Shown: positions 18,067 through 28,011 of the stretch, piece by piece | Layout of the letters: every line of letters starts with the position of its first letter | How positions within the stretch are numbered: position 1 is the first letter of the stretch | NCBI RefSeq assembly: GCF_021730305.1 | Contig: NZ_CP032674.1 | Location: 2,155,001-2,219,000, forward strand | Source of the DNA: Xanthobacter sp. YC-JY1 | GTDB taxonomy: Bacteria > Pseudomonadota > Alphaproteobacteria > Rhizobiales > Xanthobacteraceae | Length of the DNA stretch: 64,000 bases | Direction of reading: 5' to 3' | Notes under the pieces: model-generated | Told to the model about the DNA's origin: nothing | Databases searched by the model: none | What the model saw: the letters and a program-made list of their open reading frames with translations, nothing else | Position numbers and translations under genes: made by a program

Positions 18067-18966
18067 CTATTTCGGCACGCCGTTGATGACGAAGAGCGCG
18101 TTGAGGAACTGGTCCGGCGGGAACTTGCCGAAACTCTTGGCATAGATGTCGCGGATGCGGTCAGTCCGGTAGAGATCGGCGAGGGTGGTGTCCACCAGAA
18201 GGCGGAACGCCTGATCGCCGCGTGGCAGGCCCAGCGCATAGGTTTCGAAGGTGAAATACTGGTCCGAGAGGCTGAGGCGGCTGCCGAACGGCGTGTTCGC
18301 GATCAGGTAGTTGAGGATGCCGCGGTCACCGAAATAGGCGTCGAGCTTGCCTTCGGCCAGTTGCTTCAGGCCGTCCGGATGGTCGGTGACGGTGACGATG
18401 GTGGCGGCGATGCCCATCTGCGCGAGGGTCGAGCGCAGCGTCTCCTCGGTCGTGGTGCCCTTCAGCACGCCGACCTTCTTGGCCCGCAGCTCTTCCAGCC
18501 CCTTCACCGCCGGACCGCGCGTGACGACGCCGGCGCCATCCAGGAAGGTGGGCAGCGAGAAGTCGACCAGCGCCCGCCGCGACATGGTCATGGAGGTGGG
18601 CTCGCACAGGATGTCGATGCGCCCGTCGCGCACCGCCTCGAAGCGGTCCTCGGCCGAGACCTTCACGTATTCCACCGGCAGGTTGGGCAGCTTGAGGGAG
18701 CGCTTGAGCGCATCCGCCACCTCGCGGCAGAGATCCACGATGTAGCCCGCCGGCTGGCCGTTGCTGGCGGCATATGAATAGGGCGGGGCGAACTGGCGAT
18801 AGCCGATGCGGAAGGGGTCTCCCTTTGCAAGGCGGTCCAGCGTCTGCGCGCCGGCCGGCGCGGCCAGCGCGAGGAGGAGGGCGGCGAGTCCGGCGACGAT
18901 GGTCGCCACACACAGTCCCGCGAACCTGATGTTTGAGCTGAACCCCAGCCCGATCTGCCCACCCAT
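18067..18966 (-). CDS. Amino-acid type ABC substrate-binding protein (family 3)
   Basis: This 299-residue periplasmic binding protein has a long signal peptide (hydrophobic from about residue 15, likely cleavage after AAPAGA near 40). The mature part has the family 3 pattern: FRIGYRQFAPPYSYA, GYIVDLCREVADALKRSL, DGRIDILCEPTSMTMSRR, and the second-lobe GKLDAYFGDRGILNYL. Such proteins bind polar amino acids. No permease or ATPase of this family is adjacent, so it is an orphan receptor, either served by a transporter elsewhere or used as a sensor input. It is divergent from the next ABC operon. Confidence 0.82.
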   Translation of the reverse strand: MGGQIGLGFSSNIRFAGLCVATIVAGLAALLLALAAPAGAQTLDRLAKGDPFRIGYRQFAPPYSYAASNGQPAGYIVDLCREVADALKRSLKLPNLPVEYVKVSAEDRFEAVRDGRIDILCEPTSMTMSRRALVDFSLPTFLDGAGVVTRGPAVKGLEELRAKKVGVLKGTTTEETLRSTLAQMGIAATIVTVTDHPDGLKQLAEGKLDAYFGDRGILNYLIANTPFGSRLSLSDQYFTFETYALGLPRGDQAFRLLVDTTLADLYRTDRIRDIYAKSFGKFPPDQFLNALFVINGVPK

Positions 18967-19245
18967 CCGCGCCCCCTTGTGCCGCCCCCCGCGGTCCATT
19001 TCGCCTGATCTTGCCCGGCCGGCCGGGCGCGGCCAAGGGCTTCGGCGCCTCTTGAGGGACGCGGGCGCGCATTGTGGCGCGAAAGCAACCCTCCCGGCTT
19101 CCCGCCGCCCTTGGCGTACGCCTGCGGCGCCCATCCGTGGCCGTTCCGCCGCAGCCCTCCCGGCTTTGTCCGGAAGCGAAATTGTTATATTGAAATGGAT
19201 ATAGCTTTGCCGGCCACGCCGGCTTTTTCTGCCGGGGAATTGGAC

Positions 19246-20244
19246 ATGACCGTGTTGCTCAACCGGCGCCGCATGTTGGGTGCCATCGCCGCCGCGACAG
19301 CCGGCGCCTGCGCCGCGCCGATCACTTCGGCGCTGGCCGCCCCGGCGAAGGGGCTGGAGATTCTCGGCGCGCCGAACGGCTCCACCATCGTGCTGCTGCG
19401 CCTTCTCCAGTCCGGCGCCCTCAGCGCGAGCGCGCCCGACGCCACCTTCCGCCTGTGGCGCGATACGGACGAATTGCGCGCGGCCATCGTCTCCGGCCGC
19501 ACCAGCCTGTTCACGACACCAACCCATGTTCCGGCGAACCTCGCCAATCGCGGCCTGCCGCTGAAGCTGTTCGCCATCCTCTCCATGGGCCATCTGTTCG
19601 TCATCTCGTCCGACGCGAGCATCACCTCGTTCAAGGATCTCGCCGGCAAGGAGCTGGTGGGCTTCTTCAAGAACGACATGCCCGACCTCGTCTTCCGCTC
19701 CATCGCCCGCGGCTACGGCATGGACCCGGACAAGGACATGACCATCACCTATGTGCGCACCCCCATGGAAGCGGCGCAGATGCTCGCCGCCGGGCGCGCC
19801 ACCACGGCCATCCTCTCCGAGCCGCCGGCCACCGCCGCCATCATGATGGCGAAGAAGGAGGGCCGCACCCTGAACCGTGCCATCAGCCTTCAGGACGACT
19901 GGAAGAAGCAGCATGGCGGCCTCGGCCTGCCCATGGCCGGCATCGCCGTGCACGAGCGGCTGATCGAGGAAAGCCCCGAGCTGCTCAAGGCCATGGCCGC
20001 CGGCCTGCCCGGCGCGCGCGACTGGGTGCTGTCCGATCCGGCTGCCGCCGGCCAGCTGGGTGAAGAGAAGATGGACATGAAGGCGCCCATCCTCGCCAGC
20101 GCGCTCTCGCATTTCAACGTGGTTGCAGAGCCGGCGGCGAAGCTGAAGCCCGGCCTCGTCGCCTTCTACGAGACGCTGCTCTCCTTCCAGCCGGAGGCGC
20201 TGGCCGGAAAGCTGCCGCCCGACAGCTTCTATCTCGACTTCTGA
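19246..20244 (+). CDS. ABC substrate-binding protein, SsuA/NMT1-like
   Basis: This 332-residue binding protein has a leader that looks Tat-like (NRRRMLG, then a weak Ala-rich hydrophobic stretch ending ITSALA). I start at 19246 because GGGGAA precedes it at normal distance and because this places the Arg motif near the N-terminus; the frame stays open to an ATG at 19195. Mature features are RLLQSGALS, a VSGRTSLFTTPTHVPANLAN pocket region, and SFKDLAGKELVGFFKNDMPD. It is the receptor of the transporter encoded next, nine bases downstream. Ligand unknown; sulfonate, taurine and thiamine-precursor receptors share this fold. Confidence 0.82.
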   Translation: MTVLLNRRRMLGAIAAATAGACAAPITSALAAPAKGLEILGAPNGSTIVLLRLLQSGALSASAPDATFRLWRDTDELRAAIVSGRTSLFTTPTHVPANLANRGLPLKLFAILSMGHLFVISSDASITSFKDLAGKELVGFFKNDMPDLVFRSIARGYGMDPDKDMTITYVRTPMEAAQMLAAGRATTAILSEPPATAAIMMAKKEGRTLNRAISLQDDWKKQHGGLGLPMAGIAVHERLIEESPELLKAMAAGLPGARDWVLSDPAAAGQLGEEKMDMKAPILASALSHFNVVAEPAAKLKPGLVAFYETLLSFQPEALAGKLPPDSFYLDF

Positions 20245-20252
20245 GCGCCGCC

Positions 20253-21050
20253 ATGGCGGTTCCTGCGCGCCCGCTCTCCCCTGCGCTCCTGTCCGCCATC
20301 TGGGGGATGGCGGGGCTCTTGGCTCTGGCTGGCGCGTGGCAATGGGGGGCGATGGTCTTCGGGCCGTTCGTGCTGCCGAGCCTTGCGGAGACAGGGGAGG
20401 CCGTCGTCCGGCTCGTCGACAGCGGAAAGGCCGGGCCGGCGCTGCTGGCGACGCTGGTGCACGCTCTGGCCGGCTGCGCCGCGGGGGGCGCGGTTGGCTT
20501 CCTGCTTGGCGTGGCGGGCGGGCTGGCGATGCCAGTGGGGGCCATGTCCTATCCGGTCTTCACCGCGCTTCTCGGCACGCCGCCCATCGCCTGGGTGGTG
20601 CTGGCGCTGCTCTGGTTCGGCCCCGGCGGTGGTGCCGCGACCTTCACGGTCGCCATCACCGCCGCGCCCATCCTCTTCATCGCCACGCTCCAGGGCATGC
20701 GCAGCCGCGACCGTGGGCTCGCAGAGATGGCCCAGCTCTATCGCGCGCCGGCTTTCATGCGTTTCACCGATCTCGTCCTGCCCGCGCTGGCGGACTTTCT
20801 CATTCCCGCGCTCGCCACCGCGCTCGCCTTCTCCTTCAAGGTGGCGGTGATGGCCGAGGTGCTCAGCGGCGCGGACGGCGTGGGCGGCGGCATCGCCACT
20901 GCACGCTCCCATTTCGACCTGCCGGAAACCATGGCGTGGATCGTGCTGGCGATCGCCGTGCTGATCCTCGCCGACGCCCTGCTGCTTGCGCCCCTCCGGC
21001 GTCGGCGTGCCGGGAGGGGGGCGCCCGTGCCCCTCTCGGCGGAGGCGTGA
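20253..21050 (+). CDS. ABC transporter permease, SsuC/TauC-like
   Basis: This 265-residue inner-membrane subunit has about six hydrophobic segments. The family's coupling loop is visible as ATFTVAITAAPILFIATLQG followed by LAEMAQLYRAPAFMRFTDLV, and PALADFLIPALATALAFSFK leads into VAVMAEVLSGADGVGGGIA. It lies between its binding protein and its ATPase, which starts two bases after this stop. It belongs to the nitrate/sulfonate/taurine branch of importers; the substrate is not known. Confidence 0.88.
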   Translation: MAVPARPLSPALLSAIWGMAGLLALAGAWQWGAMVFGPFVLPSLAETGEAVVRLVDSGKAGPALLATLVHALAGCAAGGAVGFLLGVAGGLAMPVGAMSYPVFTALLGTPPIAWVVLALLWFGPGGGAATFTVAITAAPILFIATLQGMRSRDRGLAEMAQLYRAPAFMRFTDLVLPALADFLIPALATALAFSFKVAVMAEVLSGADGVGGGIATARSHFDLPETMAWIVLAIAVLILADALLLAPLRRRRAGRGAPVPLSAEA

Positions 21051-21052
21051 GA

Positions 21053-21847
21053 ATGCTGTCCCTGAGCGGCCTGAGGCTGCGGTTCGGCGCGGCCGAGATC
21101 ATCGCCGGGATCGACCTTCATATCGGCGCGGGCGAACTGGTGGTGCTGCTCGGGCCGTCGGGCTGCGGCAAGACCAGCCTCCTGCGCATCGCCGCCGGGG
21201 TCGAGCGGGCGACCGCGGGACGGGTCGAGAACGGCTTTCGCCGCGTGGCCATGGTGTTTCAGGACCCGCGCCTGCTGCCCTGGGCGGATGCGCGCGACAA
21301 TGCCGCCTTCGGCCTCAAGGCTGCGGGAATGGGCAAGGCCGAACGCCGCACCATCGCCGAGGCGATCCTGCTGCGCCTCGGCTTTTCGGCGGGGGATCTG
21401 GACAAGCGCCCGTCCCAGCTCTCGGGCGGCATGATGCAGCGGGTCGCCATCGCCCGCGCCTTCGCTCTTTCGCCGGACCTCGTGCTGATGGACGAGCCGT
21501 TCTCTGCCCTCGACGTGGGTCTGCGCCACGATCTCCAGGCGCTGCTGCGGGCCGAGGTGGAGGGCGCGGGTGCGGCGGTGCTGTTCGTCACCCATGACGT
21601 GACCGAGGCGGTGCGCCTCGCGGACCGGATCGTCGTCTTCTCCCCGCGACCCGCTTGTGTGGTGGCGGACGTGACGCAGGCGCCCATGCTCGCGTCGGTC
21701 GGTGCGGCCTATGAGGCCTCCGCCGCGCTGCTGCGCCGGGCCGAAATCGCCGCCGCCCTTGCGCCACCTGGGGCATCGCCGCTGGCCTTGGCGGGCGCAC
21801 GCGAACGGCTCTCCCTCGCAGGCAAGGCGAGCGCTGCGCGGCGCTGA
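21053..21847 (+). CDS. ABC transporter ATPase, SsuB/TauB-like
   Basis: This 264-residue ATPase has Walker A GPSGCGKTS (about residues 36-44), Q-loop VFQDPRLLPW, signature LSGGMMQRVAIARAF, Walker B LVLMDEPFSALD and the switch histidine in FVTHDVTEAV. The C-terminal 40 residues are an Ala-rich extension without recognisable domain. It powers the transporter formed with the two upstream genes and ends 12 bases from the convergent reductase gene. Confidence 0.92.
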   Translation: MLSLSGLRLRFGAAEIIAGIDLHIGAGELVVLLGPSGCGKTSLLRIAAGVERATAGRVENGFRRVAMVFQDPRLLPWADARDNAAFGLKAAGMGKAERRTIAEAILLRLGFSAGDLDKRPSQLSGGMMQRVAIARAFALSPDLVLMDEPFSALDVGLRHDLQALLRAEVEGAGAAVLFVTHDVTEAVRLADRIVVFSPRPACVVADVTQAPMLASVGAAYEASAALLRRAEIAAALAPPGASPLALAGARERLSLAGKASAARR

Positions 21848-21859
21848 AGCGGCAGCGCC

Positions 21860-22801
21860 CTATTTAATGCGCGGCTTGTGCGCGGATGTCGGCGCCGCCT
21901 CCGCTGCGGCGCGCCGGACGCGTTCGGCGAAGCGGGCCACGGCGTCCTGCTCCAGCGTGCGCTGGATGGCCTTGGCGGCCACCACCCCGTCGGCCATGGA
22001 GGTGACGCAGCACGGATGCATCCGCTGCGCGATCTCGCCGATTGCATAAAGGTTGGGGACCGAGGTTTCGCAATCGAGGCTGGTCTCGACGAAGCCGCGC
22101 GCATCCCGCGCGAGGCCGAGGTGGCGCGCGTAGGGCAGATAGGGCTCCCAGCCATAGAGCACGAGGAAACGGTCAAACCGCTCGCCCGCCACCGCCGGCA
22201 CATCCGGCTCCACCGGATAGGGGCCGATGCGTACGTCCGCTGGTGGTACCTTCTCCAGGAACTCGCGCCGCGCCCTTATGGTGCGGGCGAAGAGGGTGAC
22301 GCGGGCGGCACCGCGCTTGCGCACGAAGATGTAATTCTCGAACGCATTGTCGCCGCCACCGAGGATGGCGACCGAGCAACCCTCGAAATCCGCATTGAAG
22401 AGGGTCTGGCCCGGCCCGATGATGACGTCGTCGGAGGCGGTGAAGCCCCCCTTCACCGGCCGCACGCCAGTGGCAAGGACGCAGGCGCGCCCCATCACAA
22501 TTTCTCCGGTGGCGGTCGTGATGCGGAAGCCGCCGGGCACCACCTCCAGCTCGGTCACCGCCTCGCCGGTGCGGCAGACGATGTCGTGGTCGCGCATGTG
22601 GCGGTCGACTTCGGCCGCGATCTCGATGCCAGTCTTGTCGCGGATGGGTGCGATCCACTGGTTGGGGTAGGGATTGTCGTTGCCGAGCCCGCCCAGCACC
22701 GGCCGGCGCTCGACGATGCAGGGCCGGAAGCCGAGCATCTTCAGCCAGAGCGCGCACGACGCCCCGGCTGGACCGCCGCCGATGATTACCGCGTCGAACA
22801 T
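21860..22801 (-). CDS. FAD-dependent NAD(P) oxidoreductase, thioredoxin-reductase-like
   Basis: This 313-residue two-domain flavoprotein has FAD-binding AVIIGGGPAGASCALWLK at the start, NAD(P)-binding SVAILGGGDNAFENYIFVRK near residue 145, and a closing SVPNLYAIGEIAQRMHPCCV block where FAD is held. The redox CxxC of thioredoxin reductase is absent from its usual place in the central domain, so it is more like ferredoxin-NADP reductase type 2 or a small-molecule oxidoreductase. A CC pair (HPCCVTSM) occurs instead in the FAD domain. It faces the ABC importer tail to tail, so a metabolic link is possible but unproven. Confidence 0.8.
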   Translation of the reverse strand: MFDAVIIGGGPAGASCALWLKMLGFRPCIVERRPVLGGLGNDNPYPNQWIAPIRDKTGIEIAAEVDRHMRDHDIVCRTGEAVTELEVVPGGFRITTATGEIVMGRACVLATGVRPVKGGFTASDDVIIGPGQTLFNADFEGCSVAILGGGDNAFENYIFVRKRGAARVTLFARTIRARREFLEKVPPADVRIGPYPVEPDVPAVAGERFDRFLVLYGWEPYLPYARHLGLARDARGFVETSLDCETSVPNLYAIGEIAQRMHPCCVTSMADGVVAAKAIQRTLEQDAVARFAERVRRAAAEAAPTSAHKPRIK

Positions 22802-22891
22802 GCCGATCCCGATCCAGCCTGCGCGCCCATGGCGCCTGTCGCAGCTTATGCGAGGCTGTCGTCCGCGGCTAGGAAGGGCCGCCTTGCGGCC

Positions 22892-23887
<996 letters not shown>

Positions 23888-24069
23888 CTCGCTGATCTCC
23901 AGCCGCCTGCAATCCTTTCGCTCATTCCCTATCGCAGTGCAATAAAAACGTGCCGAATGGCTACCTCGGGTGGTTGCGGCCTCGTAACACGTTGTCATCT
24001 CACGTCGGTTGCACGGCTGTCGCAACGCAGAGTAAGGCAGTGGTCGGCATCGCAGGAGGTTGAGATTCG
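23888..24069. promoter_or_regulatory. Divergent promoter region galE / glycosyltransferase
   Basis: This 182-base gap between divergent genes contains a more AT-rich patch near 23930-23960. At 23973-23992 GTTGCGG is followed after six bases by AACACGT. The same arrangement occurs at 54321-54340 in front of the capsule export gene, so it is a candidate binding site for a shared regulator. Which regulator is unknown. Confidence 0.35.
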
Positions 24070-25485
24070 ATGCGCGGCGTGCCGCAGGACGTTCCGAGAC
24101 TCTCCCTGCGGCCATTGCGCGTCGCGCTGTTCGTGCACGCCTTCTATCCGGACCATGTCTACGGCACCGAGGCCTACACGCTCGCTCTGGTGCGCCAGTT
24201 CAAGGCTCTGGGACACGTCCCCACCGTTGTGACCGCGCGGGCGGCCGGCGAGCCTGAACAGGCGGAGGAGATCGTACGCTACGAAGTCGAGGGCATTCCG
24301 GTAGTGCGGATCGATCGCAACCGGACGCCCTCCCACTCGGCCCGCGAAGACTACGACCACCCCGGCCTTGCTCCGCTCCTCGAACGCATCCTGCACACGC
24401 TCGCGCCGGACGTGGTGCACATCTGTCACCTCGCCAATTTCACTGCCGTCCTGCCGCATGTGACCGCGCGGCTGGGCATTCCGACGTTCGCGACGCTCAC
24501 GGACTTCTTCAATCTCTGCATCACCACCCGGCTGGAGCTGCCGGATGGCGGCCTGTGTCACGGGCCCAATGCGATCCGCAGCAATTGCCTGTCCTGCGGC
24601 CTGCTCGCGCGGTCGGCCGAACGGCCGGACAGCGCATTCTGGCGGACGCTGGCGCAGCCCGCCGTCCGTTCCGCTGCCGCTGTGACGGCCGCCACGCTCG
24701 CACCCGTGCTGCCGTTCTCGCTCGGCCGCGACGCGCGGGCCGTTCGCGACCGGGCGCAGGTGCTACGCGTCGCTTTCGCCCATTGCCGGGCGGCCTTTGC
24801 GCCCAGCGCCTTCCTTGCCGAGCTGTTCGATGCGCACGGGGCGGGGCCGCCGCTGTTCCGCTCGCCGTTCGGCGTCGAAATCGACCGCGCGCCCAAGCCC
24901 GCCGCGCCCGCCCGGCCGGTGCGCTTCGGCTTCATCGGCCAGCTCGCCTATCACAAGGGGCCGCACCTGCTGCTCCAGGCGTTGCGGGCGCTGCCGCGCG
25001 ATGCCTTCACCGTCGATATCTGGGGGTCTGAGAGCCTGTCGCCGGCCTATGCCCGCGATCTGCGCGGGGTGGCGGAGCAGACGGTTCCGCCCTTGCCGGC
25101 GCGGTTCCGCGGCACCTTTCCGGAAGCGGAGATGGCGGGTCTGCTGGCAGAGGTGGATGTGCTGGTCATGCCCTCCACCTGGTTCGAGAATGCGCCTTTG
25201 ACCCTGCTGAAGGCCCTCGCCACGCACACGCCGGTGGTGGTCTCCGACGTACCGGGCATGACCGAGTTCGTGGAGGAGGGCGTCAACGGCTTCTCCTTCC
25301 CGCGCGGCGACGCGGAGGCACTGGCCCTGGTGCTCCAACGCTTCGTGGACGAGCCCGGCCTCGCTGCGGCCCTCAGCCGGACGACCTCCTACGAGCGCAC
25401 CGAGCGCGACATGGCGCTCGACCTTCTCGCCATGTACCGCGCCTTCGGCGCTGTACCGGCAGACACCGTGCCGGTCTCTGCTTGA
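24070..25485 (+). CDS. GT4-family glycosyltransferase
   Basis: This 471-residue soluble GT-B enzyme has an N-terminal acceptor domain (LRVALFVHAFYPDHVYGTEA) and a C-terminal donor domain with FGFIGQLAYHKGPHLLLQAL, DVLVMPSTWFENAPLTLLKA and VSDVPGMTEFVEEGVNGFSF. The Cys-rich centre (GLCHGPNAIRSNCLSCGLL) lines up with the protein at 46788-48110, its paralogue. GGAGG lies ten bases before the ATG. Sugar and linkage cannot be read. It starts ten bases before another glycosyltransferase, with which it is probably co-transcribed. Confidence 0.85.
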   Translation: MRGVPQDVPRLSLRPLRVALFVHAFYPDHVYGTEAYTLALVRQFKALGHVPTVVTARAAGEPEQAEEIVRYEVEGIPVVRIDRNRTPSHSAREDYDHPGLAPLLERILHTLAPDVVHICHLANFTAVLPHVTARLGIPTFATLTDFFNLCITTRLELPDGGLCHGPNAIRSNCLSCGLLARSAERPDSAFWRTLAQPAVRSAAAVTAATLAPVLPFSLGRDARAVRDRAQVLRVAFAHCRAAFAPSAFLAELFDAHGAGPPLFRSPFGVEIDRAPKPAAPARPVRFGFIGQLAYHKGPHLLLQALRALPRDAFTVDIWGSESLSPAYARDLRGVAEQTVPPLPARFRGTFPEAEMAGLLAEVDVLVMPSTWFENAPLTLLKALATHTPVVVSDVPGMTEFVEEGVNGFSFPRGDAEALALVLQRFVDEPGLAAALSRTTSYERTERDMALDLLAMYRAFGAVPADTVPVSA

Positions 25486-25495
25486 GGGGGCCGGC

Positions 25496-26683
25496 ATGAG
25501 GATCGCCATCCTCGCCTCCGGCGTCCTGCCGGTGCTTGATGGTGTCACCGTCAGCGTCGATGCCCGCGTGCGCCGGCTGGTGGCGCGGGGCGACGAGGTG
25601 CTGCTGCTGGCGCCCGCTTCTGCCGACCGGACCCGCCCCGCCGGTCTGCCGCCGGCCGTCACCTTTGCGGCATTGCCGAGTGTGCCCTTCGGCGCGGCGG
25701 CTTCGGACCGCAACGTGGTGCCTGAGGCTGCGGCCGAGATCGACCGGGCGCTTGCCGCTTTCCGACCCGACCTCATTCACGTGGATGAGCCCGAGCGTCT
25801 CGCCCTGGGCCTGCGCCGCCTTCCCGCCCGTGCGTTCGCTCGGCGCCACCGCGTGCCGCTGGTCGCTTTCTTCCACACCAATTTCGCCGATTATCTCGGA
25901 TCTGGCGGCAACCGTTACGGTCTTTATGCCCCGCTGCGCGCGGTTGTCTGGCGGGCGGTGGCGCAGCTCTACAATCGCTACGCCGCCACCCTTGTCCCAA
26001 GCGCGGCCAGCTTGGCACGGCTCCGACGTTTCGGCCTCGCGAACGGCCTCACCGGCCGGTTCAATGGGACGGATACGCAGGACTTCCATCCCGATCTGCG
26101 CCGTCCCGGCTACTGGAGTGCGCGCTGGGGCCGCCCCGATCTCGATGGACGGGCCGTGATGCTGATCGCCGGACGGCTGACTGCCGACAAGGGGTGGGCG
26201 GACTGGCGGCAGGTGTTGCCGGCGCTCGCCGAGAGGCTGGGCGACTCACTTGCAGTGGTGGTTGCGGGCGACGGCGCGCTGCGGGGGGACGTCGAGCAAC
26301 TGGTCGCGGCGCTGCCCTGCGGCTTCCTCGCTGGGCCGGTGCCACGCGCGGAAATTGGCGCCCTTCTCGCCAACAGCGATCTTTACGCCACCTTGTCGCG
26401 CTTCGAGAACGCCAGCTTAGCTGTCTACGAGGCCCTCGCGAGCGGTCTTCCCGTGCTTGCGCTTGAGGCCGGCGGCCTGCCCGGGCAGGTGCGCCACGGC
26501 GTCAACGGCCTGCTGTTCAGGCCCGGGGATGCGCCCGGCTTCGTAGCGGGCGCCGCACGACTGGTGGAGGACGCGGCGGCCCGCCACGCCCTTCGCGCGG
26601 GGGCGCTGGCGGAGCGTCCGCTTCTGGACTGGGACCGCGCCTTCGCCGCGTGGCTCGATGCGCTCAGCGCGGTCGATCCTTGA
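25496..26683 (+). CDS. GT4-family glycosyltransferase
   Basis: This 395-residue GT-B enzyme resembles bacterial alpha-mannosyl/glucosyl lipid transferases. The N-terminus reads MRIAILASGVLPVLDGVTVS, followed by PDLIHVDEPERLALG and PLVAFFHTNFADYL. The C-terminal domain has LIAGRLTADKGWADW, FLAGPVPRAEIGALLANSDL and SRFENASLAVYEALASGLPV, with the usual donor-binding Glu. GAGGGGG just before the ATG supports the start. Its end overlaps the convergent oxoamine synthase gene by 20 bases. Confidence 0.85.
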   Translation: MRIAILASGVLPVLDGVTVSVDARVRRLVARGDEVLLLAPASADRTRPAGLPPAVTFAALPSVPFGAAASDRNVVPEAAAEIDRALAAFRPDLIHVDEPERLALGLRRLPARAFARRHRVPLVAFFHTNFADYLGSGGNRYGLYAPLRAVVWRAVAQLYNRYAATLVPSAASLARLRRFGLANGLTGRFNGTDTQDFHPDLRRPGYWSARWGRPDLDGRAVMLIAGRLTADKGWADWRQVLPALAERLGDSLAVVVAGDGALRGDVEQLVAALPCGFLAGPVPRAEIGALLANSDLYATLSRFENASLAVYEALASGLPVLALEAGGLPGQVRHGVNGLLFRPGDAPGFVAGAARLVEDAAARHALRAGALAERPLLDWDRAFAAWLDALSAVDP

Positions 26684-28001
26684 TCAGTCCCAGCGCGCCG
26701 GCCTCCTCGGCCAGCGCCGTCAGGGCCGCGTCGATCTGCTCTGGCCGGTGCGACGCGGAGAGGAAGAAACGCAGCCGCGCCGAGCGTTCCGGCACCCCCG
26801 GCGGCAGCACCGGGAACGCGTTGATGCCGCGCTCCAGCAGGCGCTGGGCGAGGATCACGGTCCTGATGGTCTCGCCCACCATGATCGGCACGATGCCGGC
26901 GCCCCAAGATGGACCTACGTCGAGGCCGAGTGCGGCGGCGCCATCGCGGAAGGCCCGGCTGTTGGCCTGAAGCCGCTGCACGCGCTCAGGCTCTTCCAGC
27001 ATCAGGCCCAGCGCCGTGCGCGCGGCTTCCGCCACCGGCACCGGCAGGCCGACGCTGTAGACCATGCCCGGCGCAAAGGCCTTGAGATAGCCCACCATCG
27101 CCGACGGCCCGGCGATGTAGCCGCCGCAGCTCACCAGCGACTTGGACAGCGTGCCGAACCAGATGTCCACGGCCCGCGGATCGACGCCCGCATGCTCGGC
27201 GATGCCGCGTCCCGTCGCGCCCAGCACGCCGAGGCCGTGCGCGTCGTCGATCATCAGCCAGAAGCCGAACCGCTCCTTCAATGCGACGAGACGGGCGAGG
27301 TCCGGCCCGTCGCCATCCATGGAGAACAGTCCCTCGCTGACGACCAGCACCCGCTCGAAGCGGTGGCGCTCGCGACTGAGCATCGTCTCCAGCGCATCGA
27401 GATCGTTGTGGGGGAAGGTGCGGCGGGTGGCGGGCGAATATTGGGCGCCGAGCACCACGCTGTTGTGCATGAAGGCGTCGGTGACGACGAGATCCTTCGG
27501 GCCCATCAGCGTCGGGAGGGCGGCGATGGCGGTGGCATGGCCGCTCACGAACGCGACGGCATCCTGCGACCCGTAGACGTCAGCCAGCGCCCGCTCCAGC
27601 GCCAGATGCGCCGGCCGCTCGCCCGACGACAGGCGGCTGCCGGAGACGCTTGTGCCCCATGTCTCGACCGCGGCGGCGACGGCGCGGGTGATGCGCGGGT
27701 CACCATTGAGGCCGAGATAATCGTAGCTCGCGAAGTTGACGACCTCGCGCCCGTCGATGCGCGCGGTGGCCCCGGACCGTCCTTCGTGCAGCCGGTGATA
27801 GGGGTTCTTCAGCCCCAGCATGTCGGCCGCCGCCTGCTGCGCCGTCAGTTCCTTGTAGCGCGGCAGGCTCTCGAACGAGAGCAGCCCGTCCCGGTCGACG
27901 AAGGCGGGTGAGGGAGCGGGCGCCGGCGCTGCCGTGCCCGCACGCATCTCGCCCAGCAGATGCGCGAGATCCTCGTCTGACAAGCCGCGACGCCCGCTCA
28001 T
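26664..28001 (-). CDS. rkpG: Alpha-oxoamine synthase (RkpG/AONS-like PLP enzyme)
   Basis: This 445-residue fold-type I PLP enzyme belongs to the family of 8-amino-7-oxononanoate synthase, 5-aminolevulinate synthase and serine palmitoyltransferase. These condense an acyl thioester with an amino acid, losing CO2, to give an alpha-amino ketone. Visible are VNFASYDYLGLNGDPR, SRLSSGERPAHLALERALAD, LMIDDAHGLGVLG and GTLSKSLVSCGGYIAG with the PLP lysine at about residue 287. A 60-residue N-terminal extension lacks a carrier-protein serine motif. It starts ten bases after the polyketide synthase stop, and that synthase has no thioesterase, so it is the likely chain-releasing enzyme. This pairing matches rkpA-rkpG in rhizobial capsule loci. 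The amino acid used is unknown. Confidence 0.85.
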   Translation of the reverse strand: MSGRRGLSDEDLAHLLGEMRAGTAAPAPAPSPAFVDRDGLLSFESLPRYKELTAQQAAADMLGLKNPYHRLHEGRSGATARIDGREVVNFASYDYLGLNGDPRITRAVAAAVETWGTSVSGSRLSSGERPAHLALERALADVYGSQDAVAFVSGHATAIAALPTLMGPKDLVVTDAFMHNSVVLGAQYSPATRRTFPHNDLDALETMLSRERHRFERVLVVSEGLFSMDGDGPDLARLVALKERFGFWLMIDDAHGLGVLGATGRGIAEHAGVDPRAVDIWFGTLSKSLVSCGGYIAGPSAMVGYLKAFAPGMVYSVGLPVPVAEAARTALGLMLEEPERVQRLQANSRAFRDGAAALGLDVGPSWGAGIVPIMVGETIRTVILAQRLLERGINAFPVLPPGVPERSARLRFFLSASHRPEQIDAALTALAEEAGALGLIKDRPR

Positions 28002-28011
28002 GGCACGGGCC

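Noticed and set aside
26664-28001. BioF (8-amino-7-oxononanoate synthase) of biotin synthesis
   Set aside because: Same family, but no bio genes are near, it has an N-terminal extension, and it follows a polyketide synthase by ten bases.
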